The translations under genes and the position numbers were made by a program. The notes beneath the pieces were generated by a model that had not been told where the DNA came from, ran no database searches, and saw only the letters and a program-made list of their open reading frames with translations. From JASFQI01 sp050115555 (lineage in GTDB: Bacteria; Desulfobacterota; DSM-4660; Desulfatiglandales; HGW-15), in NCBI GenBank assembly GCA_050115555.1, contig JASFQI010000062.1:1-18584 (forward strand): a stretch of DNA of 18,584 bases, in the 5' to 3' direction. This document shows positions 6,025 through 13,057 of this stretch, piece by piece (position 1 is the first letter of the stretch; the number at the start of each line of letters is the position of its first letter).

Positions 6025-6297
6025 ATGAATAGGAGACACTTTTTGAGGTCCGTTTGTTTTGCCCTGGCAGGCAGCGTGGCTTTCCTTTTCTCTGGTGGGT
6101 GCGTTGCTCCGCTCATTAGTCCTACGGTGTCAGAGCAGAAATCACAGGCATGGCGATGTGGGAACTGCGGTCATCTTACGAGATCAAATCAGGATCTCAC
6201 GGACATGCGGTGTCCCAGATGCAAGCGCAAGGGTTTCCTTACGAGGATCACAGAGAAAGAACTCCAAGAATACCTGAAACAGCACAATGCATCCTAG
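6025..6297 (+). CDS. Small lipoprotein with Tat-like signal and zinc ribbon
   Basis: A 90-aa protein with an excellent Shine-Dalgarno (GAGGGGGTG). The N-terminus NRRHFLR fits the twin-arginine motif, followed by a hydrophobic stretch ending in FSGGC (C26), a plausible lipidation site though position -3 is not the preferred Leu. The mature part has two Cys pairs, C45-x2-C48 and C63-x2-C66 (CGNCGH ... CPRCKRK), typical of a zinc ribbon or rubredoxin-like metal site. It would be exported folded with its metal and anchored on the membrane. Function is not recognisable; an electron-transfer or metal-handling role is only a guess. The 153-base gap upstream suggests its own transcription unit. Confidence 0.75.
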   Translation: MNRRHFLRSVCFALAGSVAFLFSGGCVAPLISPTVSEQKSQAWRCGNCGHLTRSNQDLTDMRCPRCKRKGFLTRITEKELQEYLKQHNAS

Positions 6298-6395
6298 CAC
6301 GAGGATCGTCGTGCCAGACTCGCCACACGTGTAAATCATGGTGTTTTGTTCCAACGCTCGTAAGCGTTATCTTTATAGGGATTTTGGTGAAGATT

Positions 6396-6761
6396 ATGGA
6401 ATGTAAATCCATTAATTTGAATGAGAAATTATCCAAATTTTCTGAGCATTGGGCCCCCAAAATTATTGCTCAAATGAACGATTATCATTTTAAGGTCGTA
6501 AAATTTCAGGGTGAATTCGTCTGGCACCGCCACGATGATACGGACGAGGTCTTTATCGTACTCGATGGTAAAATGTCAATCGCTTTCCGGGAGGGTTTGG
6601 TAGCCCTAAAAAAGGGTGAGATGTGTGTCGTGCCCAAGGGCACAGAGCATAAACCATTCGCTGAAAAGGAATGTAAAGCCATGCTTGTCGAGCCAGCGGG
6701 GACAATCAACACAGGCGATGCCGGTGGCGAAATGACTGCTGATAACAACGTATGGATATAA
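6396..6761 (+). CDS. Single-domain cupin
   Basis: A 121-aa cupin of the small mannose-6-phosphate-isomerase-like type. The metal site is complete: H44, H46 and E51 (WHRHDDTDEVFIVLDG) and H85 (PKGTEHKP). The ATG at 6396 is preferred because GGTGA lies 5 bases upstream and the protein then has family length; the open frame extends upstream to 6150 but overlaps the lipoprotein gene in another frame. Such cupins bind one divalent metal and include isomerases, dioxygenases and sensors of small molecules; the sequence alone does not pick one. It faces a second cupin gene end to end, 18 bases away. Confidence 0.85.
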   Translation: MECKSINLNEKLSKFSEHWAPKIIAQMNDYHFKVVKFQGEFVWHRHDDTDEVFIVLDGKMSIAFREGLVALKKGEMCVVPKGTEHKPFAEKECKAMLVEPAGTINTGDAGGEMTADNNVWI

Positions 6762-6779
6762 CCATCAAATACCATACGA

Positions 6780-7133
6780 TCATGATTGAATATGCCCTTC
6801 TTTGGGCACGATACATATAAATTCTAAGAGTTCTTCGGATACATTTCTCCACTGATGCTGTTTTCCTGCGGGTACGTAGGAGTAGCCACCTTCTTTCACC
6901 TGGTGTTCAACTCCTTCTATGGTCAGCACTCCCTTGCCCTTGATATAGTAATTTATATGCGGCCATGGATGTTTGTGATCAAAGCTATGGCCATTGGGCT
7001 CAAGCTTGACAATTCTCATGACATAATCTTCCCATCCTTCTTCTGCCCCAATGACCTTTTTCATTCCCACACCCTGGACTGAATCATCTTCAGGGATGGT
7101 AAATGCGATATCATCCTTGTGTCCTATCACCAT
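6780..7133 (-). CDS. Single-domain cupin, variant metal site
   Basis: A 117-aa cupin on the minus strand with a strong ribosome-binding site (AGGAGGGA). Motif 1 is HKHPWPHINYYIKGKG (H53, H55, H59) and motif 2 is PAGKQHQWRN (H93). The usual metal-binding Glu after the second His pair is replaced by Ile (position 60), with His59 beside it. It may therefore bind metal through histidines only, or use an altered site. It is convergent with the other cupin gene and clearly diverged from it, so a recent duplication is unlikely. Function unknown; a substrate-sensing, isomerase or lyase role is possible. Confidence 0.85.
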   Translation of the reverse strand: MVIGHKDDIAFTIPEDDSVQGVGMKKVIGAEEGWEDYVMRIVKLEPNGHSFDHKHPWPHINYYIKGKGVLTIEGVEHQVKEGGYSYVPAGKQHQWRNVSEELLEFICIVPKEGHIQS

Positions 7134-7390
7134 TTGTTCCCTCCTATACGATGAGCTGATGGTATTTTTCGATGGATATTTTCAGCCTTCCTTTTTTATC
7201 ACAATATCCGGAGATAACCACTCTTTTTTGGTCTCAGGCCGGCATCCTGCGTCTGAGTGTTCAGCGCTCCTGCCGAGGTAGCGATCAAAAATGATATCCT
7301 CGTGCCTGTGGCCGGTTTCGGGATCGCTCTAATCCCTTCAATTGCCCTGCAATAGTTGAAAAGGTCAAGTGAAAATCTCAGTATTTCATC
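7134..7390. other. Intergenic region upstream of two divergent genes
   Basis: No supported gene. It contains the TCAGGCCGGCATC palindrome remnant (about 7236-7248) and a short frame reading roughly KNDILVPVAGFGIALIPS that ends at a TAG near 7357. That frame has no start site and may be a gene scrap. With the promoter region it makes a 431-base gene-free stretch that becomes strikingly AT-rich after 7380. Confidence 0.35.
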
Positions 7391-7419
7391 TTGACAAAAA
7401 TACTAATTTGATATATATT
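7391..7419 (+). promoter_or_regulatory. Sigma-70-type promoter for the small zinc protein gene
   Basis: TTGACA (7391-7396) is a perfect -35 box. It is followed by exactly 17 bases and TATATT (7414-7419) as the -10 box, within a very AT-rich stretch. Transcription would start about 7426, giving a leader of around 140 bases before the GTG start at 7565. That is long enough to hold a regulatory structure, though I see no known riboswitch. Confidence 0.65.
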
Positions 7420-7564
7420 ATTTTGATATAAATATAAAGCTCATATAATTTCGTGTTACAGTTTTTGTTCTTTGGTATTAGGCCTCCAAAAATCCCGAAG
7501 TAAACCTTGTAATTTGCGAACTGGAACCGGTCATTCCTCCTCTTGGGGTGGGTAGGAGAGTAAT

Positions 7565-7780
7565 GTGAAACGGGATGAGCTTCTCCTCAAATTTATTTCG
7601 TTATCGAACCGGTATAAGCGGTACATAAAAGCAAAATCTTTAAAAAAATGTATATTATGTGATTTACCAGCAGAACATTTTTCCAGTCAATTACACCGAA
7701 TGGAATACGATATATCCGCTCTATGTCAGCAATGTCAGGACAAAATCTTTCCATCTATCCGCGAAGAAAAGAATAAGTAG
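7565..7780 (+). CDS. Small four-cysteine (zinc-binding) protein
   Basis: A 71-aa protein starting at GTG, with TAGGAGAG just upstream. The apparent ATG at 7563 is followed at once by a stop, so GTG is the real start. It has a basic helix-forming N-terminus (LLLKFISLSNRYKRYIKAKSLKK) and two Cys pairs, C29-x2-C32 and C54-x2-C57, consistent with one zinc site. The basic N-terminus and zinc site suggest a nucleic-acid-binding or adaptor role, but I do not recognise the family. It has its own strong promoter and terminator, which argues that it is a genuine monocistronic gene. Confidence 0.65.
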   Translation: MKRDELLLKFISLSNRYKRYIKAKSLKKCILCDLPAEHFSSQLHRMEYDISALCQQCQDKIFPSIREEKNK

Positions 7781-7785
7781 TGGAA

Positions 7786-7850
7786 CCCCAAAAAACAACA
7801 GCCCCACTCCCGGAAATCCGCTCATGGGGCTGTTGTTTATCTTTTTGGGC
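7786..7850. terminator. Strong bidirectional terminator
   Basis: AAACAACAGCCCCA (7793-7806) and its perfect complement at 7825-7838 form a 14-bp stem with an 18-base loop. An outer CCCAAA/TTTGGG pairing adds to it. T-rich tracts follow on the plus side (7842-7846) and A-rich bases precede on the left, so it can work in both directions. It ends the small zinc-protein gene on one side and the long transport/ligase operon on the other. Confidence 0.85.
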
Positions 7851-7864
7851 ATGAGTGCTTCGCC

Positions 7865-9511
7865 TTACGACTCCGCCCTTCTCTTCTCCTCGCTTCGAAT
7901 CTCCCTTCTCAGGAGCTTCCCTACCTTGCTCTTGGGCAGCATGTCCCGAAACTCGATGTACTGGGGGATCTTGTAGTCCACCAGCTTGCCTCTGCACCAG
8001 CGGATGAGGTCGTAGCCGGTGATGCCCTTGACGTCCTCCTTGAGGACCACAAAGGCCTTGATGCGCTCGCCCACCTTGGGATCGGGGAGGCCCACCACGC
8101 AGGCCCCGATCACGGACGGATGCTCCTGGAGCACGGACTCCACCTCTGAGGAGGAGACCCGGTAGCCCTTGTGCTTGATCGTGTCCACGGTCCGGTCGAC
8201 GAAGTAGTGATTCCCCCCTTCATCCGCCGAGATCACGTCGGCCGTGCGGTAGAAGAGCTTTCCGTCAAGCTCTACAAAGGCCTCGGCCGTTTCCTCGGGC
8301 TTGTTCCAGTAAGCACGCACCATGCGCTCGGAGTGGACCAGGAGCTCTCCAGGGGTGCCCTTTTCCACCGGCTCCAGGGTCTCGGTGTCCACAATGCGGA
8401 CCTCTTTGCTGGGGACGACCTTGCCGATGCTCTTGACGGGATTTTCACAGTCCGTGGGGCACATGGTCACCCCGCCGCAGGTCTCGGTGGCGCCGTAGCC
8501 CTGATAGATGGGTCTCCCAAAGGTCTTGCGCCAGCGTTCATTCACCTCGACCGGAAGGACGTCTCCACCGTTGAAACAGTAAGTGAGGGAGCTCAGGTCG
8601 TACATGCTCAGACGATCATGCTCCAGGATCATGCGGTAGAGGGTGGGCACACCGATCAGGGTGGTGGCCTTGTAACGCTGGATCACGTCAAAGATGGCGT
8701 CCAGGTTCACCTTGGGCATGAGAATGATGGTCCCTCCCATAAGGAGCGTGCTGAGGGCCGTGGTCTGTCCCAAGATGTGAAAGAGGGGCACCGTGCCGAT
8801 CACCACGGCTTTTTCCGGGGGGAACAGGCAGTCACTGCACGTGATCTGCTCCAGGGCGGACTCCATGTAGAGGCCGTGGGACATGGGAACGCCTTTTGGA
8901 AACTTGGTGGTCCCGCCGGTGTAGAGGATCTCCATGGTGTCCTGCTCCTGCTTTTTCAGGGGCAGGAGGCCGGGCTTGCCTTTTCCTTCCATGACCATAG
9001 AGCGGAACGAGACGGTATCCCCTCCCCTCCAGGAGGCCTTTCCGCGGGGCACCTTGTCGAAGGCCCAGCCGAAGAGCCGCTTCCACCAGGGCAGCATGTC
9101 CGACAGGCGGCAGACAATCGCTGTTTTCAGCTCAGTCTCGTCCTGGGCCTGCTTCACGTAGCCATAGTTGGTGTCCGCGCACACGATGAACGTGGACTGG
9201 CTGTCATTGGCGATATAGGCGAGGTCGTGAACCGTGTAGATGGGCGTGATGGGAACGATCTCGGCCCCGGCCCGCTGGGTGCCCAACCAGGCGATGACCC
9301 ACTGGAGGCTGTTGGGAAGGTAGAGGATGCCGCGGCTGCCTTCGCCGATGTCCCGCTGTTGGAGCGACCAGGCAAAGCCTTCCACCAACTGAAGCATGTT
9401 GCGGTAGCTGTAACGGGTGCCCAGGTAAACGACGGCGGTTTTGTCCCCGTGTTTCTCCACCGCATTCCGAAAGGCTTCGAATGTGTTTGGAAAAGGTAGT
9501 TCCCGTTTCAT
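7865..9511 (-). CDS. AMP-forming acyl-CoA ligase (synthetase)
   Basis: A 548-aa member of the ANL adenylate-forming superfamily, typical length. Motifs in order: A3 phosphate loop YTGGTTKFPKG (197-207), A5 YGATE (339-343), A7 YRTAD with D425 (the usual Gly is Ala), A8 hinge DRTVDTIKHKGYRVSSSEVE (439-458), and the C-terminal catalytic Lys in KSKVGKLLR (K532). It activates a carboxylic acid with ATP to an acyl-adenylate and then to the CoA thioester in the cytoplasm. Sequence does not reveal chain length or ring specificity; medium/long-chain or aromatic acids are both possible. It is the last gene of the liv-type operon, 11 bases after livF, so the imported compound is probably its substrate and is then a carboxylate, not necessarily an amino acid. 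Confidence 0.93.
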   Translation of the reverse strand: MKRELPFPNTFEAFRNAVEKHGDKTAVVYLGTRYSYRNMLQLVEGFAWSLQQRDIGEGSRGILYLPNSLQWVIAWLGTQRAGAEIVPITPIYTVHDLAYIANDSQSTFIVCADTNYGYVKQAQDETELKTAIVCRLSDMLPWWKRLFGWAFDKVPRGKASWRGGDTVSFRSMVMEGKGKPGLLPLKKQEQDTMEILYTGGTTKFPKGVPMSHGLYMESALEQITCSDCLFPPEKAVVIGTVPLFHILGQTTALSTLLMGGTIILMPKVNLDAIFDVIQRYKATTLIGVPTLYRMILEHDRLSMYDLSSLTYCFNGGDVLPVEVNERWRKTFGRPIYQGYGATETCGGVTMCPTDCENPVKSIGKVVPSKEVRIVDTETLEPVEKGTPGELLVHSERMVRAYWNKPEETAEAFVELDGKLFYRTADVISADEGGNHYFVDRTVDTIKHKGYRVSSSEVESVLQEHPSVIGACVVGLPDPKVGERIKAFVVLKEDVKGITGYDLIRWCRGKLVDYKIPQYIEFRDMLPKSKVGKLLRREIRSEEKRRAES

Positions 9512-9522
9512 AGGATCCGTCC

Positions 9523-10269
9523 CTATACTCCGAAGTAAGCGGCCTTGACCTCTGAGTTGTCCATGAGCTCCTCTCCCGTCCCGGTGAGCGAGAGCATGCC
9601 GTTTTCGATCACGTATCCGAAGTCGATGATGGGGAGGACGGGCCTGGCGAACTGCTCGCTCAGGGCCACGGTGATGCCGGATTCGTTCCTGAGCGCCACA
9701 ATGGCCTCCACCAGGAGCTTCTGCATCATGGGGCTCAGGCCCAGGAGGGGCTCGTCCAGAAGAAGCAGTTCGGGTTTCACCACGAGCGCCATGCCGATGG
9801 CCAGCATCTGCTGCTCCCCGCCGCTCAGGAAACCAGCCTTGCGGGTCCTGAGCTTCTTGAGCGCAGGAAAGAGCTCAAAGGCCCGGTCCACGCCTTCCCG
9901 CTTCTCACTGCGGCTGCGAAGGTATCCGGCGATCTTCAGGTTCTCCACCACATCGCTCTCCGGAAAGACCGGGTGTCTTTCACGGCATAGCACGATCCCC
10001 TTGCGCACGCGCTCGTTCGGGCGAACCTGGGTGATGTCCTCTCCTCGATAGGTGATTTCACCGTAGACATTGATGCGCTCCCCGCCCCGGCGGTTCTCCT
10101 TGATCCGCATGTCGATAATCAGCCCGGAGACGGTGTTCATGAGGGTGGTCTTACCTGCGCTGTTCGACCCGATCACGCCGACGATCTGTCCCTCCTGGAT
10201 GTCCATGCTGAAGTCGTTCAGCGCCAGGGCGTTTTCAAAGAACACCATCAGGTTCTTGACGGAAAGCAT
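9523..10269 (-). CDS. livF: Branched-chain-type ABC transporter ATPase LivF
   Basis: A 248-aa ATP-binding subunit. Walker A is GSNSAGKT (34-41), the signature LSGGEQQ starts at 148, and Walker B LLLLDEP is at about 168-174, all intact. The C-terminus ends in AAYFGV as expected for LivF (typical ...YLG). An insertion of about 15 charged residues (around 52-69, MRIKENRRGGERINVYG) between Walker A and the Q loop is longer than I expect in LivF. An AGAAGGA site precedes the start. It forms a heterodimer with LivG to drive LivHM. Position between livG and the acyl-CoA ligase gene supports one transcription unit. Confidence 0.92.
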   Translation of the reverse strand: MLSVKNLMVFFENALALNDFSMDIQEGQIVGVIGSNSAGKTTLMNTVSGLIIDMRIKENRRGGERINVYGEITYRGEDITQVRPNERVRKGIVLCRERHPVFPESDVVENLKIAGYLRSRSEKREGVDRAFELFPALKKLRTRKAGFLSGGEQQMLAIGMALVVKPELLLLDEPLLGLSPMMQKLLVEAIVALRNESGITVALSEQFARPVLPIIDFGYVIENGMLSLTGTGEELMDNSEVKAAYFGV

Positions 10270-10302
10270 AGCGTATCCTTCTCTGCGTGTCCGGGATGCG
10301 GT

Positions 10303-11061
10303 CTAGGTTTCACTGCCGAGGTAGGCCTGCTTGACCGCATCGCTCTCCATGACCTCGCTGCCCGCCCCCTCTGCGATCTTCTCGCCGAAGTTGAGCACCA
10401 TGACCCGGTCCGCGATGCGGAAGAGCTCCTTGAGCCGGTGCTCGATCATAATAATGGTCTTACCCTGGAGCACGAGCTTCTCGATGATGGGCACGATGCT
10501 CGCCACCTCGGCGAGGCTCAGCCCGGAGAAGAGCTCGTCCAGGATGACCAGGTCGGGCCGGAGGGCCATGCCCTTGGCCAGCTCCAGCCGCTTGAGATAC
10601 CCCTGGGGAAGCGAGCCGGCCGTCTTGTAGGCGACCCGGGCGTCCCGCTCGAATCCCACCTCCTCGAGAAGATCGAGGGCCACGGCGTCCCGGTCTCCGT
10701 ACCGACCACCGGCCAGCTTCTTCACCCTGGGCGACGAGAGCGGCACGATGAGGTTCTTGAACGCGGGAAGCTGGTAGAACGGACGGACCATCTGGAAGGT
10801 CCGTGCCACCCCCAGGCTCACGATCCGGTAGGGGGCCCAGCCCGTGATGTCCCGGCCCCGGTACTCCACTCTTCCCGAGTCCGGCTTGACAAATCCGGTG
10901 ATCAGGTTCACCAGCGTGGTCTTCCCCGACCCGTTGGGGCCGATGATGCCCAGGAGCTCGCCTTTTTTGACCTCGAAGCTGATGTCAAAGGCGGCCATGA
11001 CCCCGCCAAAGGACTTGCTCAGGTTGGAGACTTTCAGCAATGGGCCGTTTTCCGTGTTCAT
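10303..11061 (-). CDS. livG: Branched-chain-type ABC transporter ATPase LivG
   Basis: A 252-aa ATP-binding subunit when started at 11061, where ATG overlaps the livM stop (ATGA); the GGTGGTGGTGGA tract just upstream serves as ribosome-binding site. An alternative in-frame ATG five codons earlier is less likely. Walker A GPNGSGKT (41-48), Q-loop Q90, Walker B LVILDE (171-176) and H208 are present. The ABC signature is LPQGYLKR (151-158) instead of LSGGQ, and Walker B is followed by LFSGL rather than PxxGL. Degenerate signatures of the LPxGxLKR kind occur in LivG relatives, so the pump is probably active, perhaps with unequal ATP sites. Confidence 0.92.
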   Translation of the reverse strand: MNTENGPLLKVSNLSKSFGGVMAAFDISFEVKKGELLGIIGPNGSGKTTLVNLITGFVKPDSGRVEYRGRDITGWAPYRIVSLGVARTFQMVRPFYQLPAFKNLIVPLSSPRVKKLAGGRYGDRDAVALDLLEEVGFERDARVAYKTAGSLPQGYLKRLELAKGMALRPDLVILDELFSGLSLAEVASIVPIIEKLVLQGKTIIMIEHRLKELFRIADRVMVLNFGEKIAEGAGSEVMESDAVKQAYLGSET

Positions 11062-12059
11062 TCCACCACCACCCATCGTTCGAACTGATGATATTTACGC
11101 TGCACGTAGTGAAAGATGCCCTCGGGCACGCCTACCACGAAAATCACCAGGAAGAGCCCGTAGAAGACAATGCGTAGCGTGCCCAGGGCCCGCAGCACCT
11201 CGGAGAGCGGGACCAGGATGAAGGCCCCCACCAGAGGGCCTGCAAAGGTCCCCATGCCCCCCACCACGGCCGCGGCCACGGGCATGATGGAGTAGTCCAG
11301 GGCGAAGCCGGGCATGCCGGCGAACATGTCGAAGTGCGTGCCAAAGGCCCCGGCAAAGGCCCCCACGGATGCGCCGAGGAACAGAACCTGGGTCTTGCGC
11401 CAGTAGATGTTGATGCCCGCGCTCATGACGGCGCGGTCGCTGTCGTTGATGCCCTTGATTACCAGGCCGTAGTCCGAGCTCATGAGGCGACGGAACCCGA
11501 AAAGCGCACCTAACACAGCCAGCTGCACGACGAAGAGCGCGAAGGTGGCCGAGGGAAAGGGCGTGAGCCCGGTCAGGCCTTCGGTGCCGCCCAGGATCCG
11601 CGTGGCCTCGACCAGGCGCAGAAACATAAGCGGAAGGACCAGGGTGACCATGGCAAAGTAAATGCCCCGAAGCCTCAGGACCGGGAGCAGCATCACCGTA
11701 GAGAGGGCGCCGCCCACCACCGTGGCAATGGGCAGAGTCCAGAGGGGCCCGAGGCCCCAGTAGTAATTCAGCGAGCCGGCGATGTAGGAACCCACCCCGT
11801 AGAACAGGGCCTGGCCCAGGGAGACCAGCCCTGCGGAGATCAGGAGGTCCCAGCTGATGGCCAGGAGTGCGTACACGGACGTGGAGATGAACACCTCCTG
11901 CCAGTAAGCGCTCGTCAGCGGGATGACCACCAGGAGCCCTACCACGGGGAGGGCCCGGGGCGCGAGCAGGTAGAGCATCTCGCGCCAGCTCGTGAGGGCG
12001 AAGATGTCCTGGGAGCGGGCCTTGATTCCCCGGTCGATTCTCTCCTTGCGCTTTTCCAT
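11058..12059 (-). CDS. livM: Branched-chain-type ABC transporter permease LivM
   Basis: A 333-aa inner-membrane permease, normal size. After a basic cytoplasmic N-terminus (MEKRKERIDRGIKAR) it has about eight or nine hydrophobic segments. It includes the family-typical stretches ALLAISWDLLISAGLVSLGQALFYGVGSY and the C-terminal MPVAAAVVGGMGTFAGPLVGAF, which contains the conserved GGxGTxxGPxxGA loop that meets the ATPase. Its stop overlaps the livG start by four bases, and it begins 29 bases after livH. With LivH it forms the membrane channel of an importer for hydrophobic amino acids or, in many environmental bacteria, aromatic and short-chain acids and amides. Confidence 0.93.
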   Translation of the reverse strand: MEKRKERIDRGIKARSQDIFALTSWREMLYLLAPRALPVVGLLVVIPLTSAYWQEVFISTSVYALLAISWDLLISAGLVSLGQALFYGVGSYIAGSLNYYWGLGPLWTLPIATVVGGALSTVMLLPVLRLRGIYFAMVTLVLPLMFLRLVEATRILGGTEGLTGLTPFPSATFALFVVQLAVLGALFGFRRLMSSDYGLVIKGINDSDRAVMSAGINIYWRKTQVLFLGASVGAFAGAFGTHFDMFAGMPGFALDYSIMPVAAAVVGGMGTFAGPLVGAFILVPLSEVLRALGTLRIVFYGLFLVIFVVGVPEGIFHYVQRKYHQFERWVVVE

Positions 12060-12088
12060 AATGCCCTATTCCGCTTTCCGTTCCCTTA

Positions 12089-12961
12089 TTAAATTCGTTC
12101 CTCTAGCTCCTTCTGCTGCCCGAAGATGCCCGAAGGCTTCACCACGAGCACCAGGGCAATGGCGATCAGGCTGACCAGGAACATCCAGTGCGGCTCCAGG
12201 TAGTTGGCCGTGAAGGTCTGTGCAAAGCCGATAATGACGCTGGCCACCAGGATGCCCACGGTGCTGCCCAGGCCGCCCACGATGCAGACCGCCAGGGCGT
12301 TGATCAGGACCTCGTAACCGCCTTCCACGGCAATGGTGCCCAGTGGAAGGATGACAATGGCCGCCACTGCGGCCAGGGCCGCGCCAAAGGCCATGCTGAG
12401 CGCGCCGATCCGGTCGGAGTCGATGCCGAAGGTCAGGGCCGTGCGCTCGTCCTGTGCAATGGCCCGGAACGCGAGCCCGATCCGGGTGTGGCGGGTGAAC
12501 CACCACAGAAAAACGGTGAGCGCTATGGCAATGAGCCCGATGATGATACGTTGATAGTCGATGAACACCGGCCCCATCACCAGGCTGCCGTCAAAGAAGA
12601 CCGGGAGCGTGTAGCGGAACCCCACGAAATCGAAGTACCGGAAGAGCTCCATGATGGCCAGCCCCAGGCCGAATGTGGCCATGACCTCGGAAAGCGCCAG
12701 GCCCTTTACCCGAAGGATCACCACGTAATAGATCAGGAGCCCGAGGAGCCCGGAGCAGACAATGGCCGCCACCACGGAGACCAGATAGGGGACCCCCAGG
12801 GAGTTCAGAAGGATCCAGGTGAGGAAGCCCGAAAAAATGTAGAGCGCGCCATAGGCGAAGTTCGCGACCCCGCTGATCCCGAAGGTCAGATTGAACCCGA
12901 GCGCGACCAGGGCCAGAATGGCGCTGTTGATGAATCCGTAGACGAGGGTGCCCACAAACAT
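12089..12961 (-). CDS. livH: Branched-chain-type ABC transporter permease LivH
   Basis: A 290-aa inner-membrane permease of expected length. It opens with GFINSAILALVALGFNLTFGISGVANFA, close to the classic LivH N-terminus in which a nucleotide-hydrolysis-coupled helix follows GxxNFAxG. It ends with the typical EVLINALAVCIVGGLGSTVG loop and LVLVVKPSGIFGQ. A GGGGGCGA site precedes the start. It lies 97 bases downstream of a binding-protein gene, and that gap contains a strong hairpin. Partner of LivM. Confidence 0.93.
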   Translation of the reverse strand: MFVGTLVYGFINSAILALVALGFNLTFGISGVANFAYGALYIFSGFLTWILLNSLGVPYLVSVVAAIVCSGLLGLLIYYVVILRVKGLALSEVMATFGLGLAIMELFRYFDFVGFRYTLPVFFDGSLVMGPVFIDYQRIIIGLIAIALTVFLWWFTRHTRIGLAFRAIAQDERTALTFGIDSDRIGALSMAFGAALAAVAAIVILPLGTIAVEGGYEVLINALAVCIVGGLGSTVGILVASVIIGFAQTFTANYLEPHWMFLVSLIAIALVLVVKPSGIFGQQKELEERI

Positions 12962-12994
12962 GAATCGCCCCCTGTTCCGGAGGAGATCCCTGCT

Positions 12995-13026
12995 GTCATG
13001 CCGGGCGCTTCAGGGCCCGGCACGAC
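12995..13026 (-). promoter_or_regulatory. Intercistronic hairpin between binding-protein gene and livH
   Basis: Bases 12995-13006 and 13015-13026 form a 12-bp stem around an 8-base loop. The single imperfection becomes a G-U pair only in RNA from the minus strand, the operon's strand. No U tract follows, so it is more likely an mRNA-stabilising or processing stem than a terminator. Such stems commonly let a binding protein be made in excess over its permease. Confidence 0.55.
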
Positions 13027-13057
13027 CGCAGGGAAAAATGAACACACGCCGGAACGG

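Noticed and set aside
7255..7357. Gene remnant reading KNDILVPVAGFGIALIPS
   Set aside because: Too short to assign, with no start site and no recognised family; it may be chance.
8171..9499. 442-codon open frame antisense to the acyl-CoA ligase
   Set aside because: Shadow frame; the ligase on the minus strand has all adenylation motifs.
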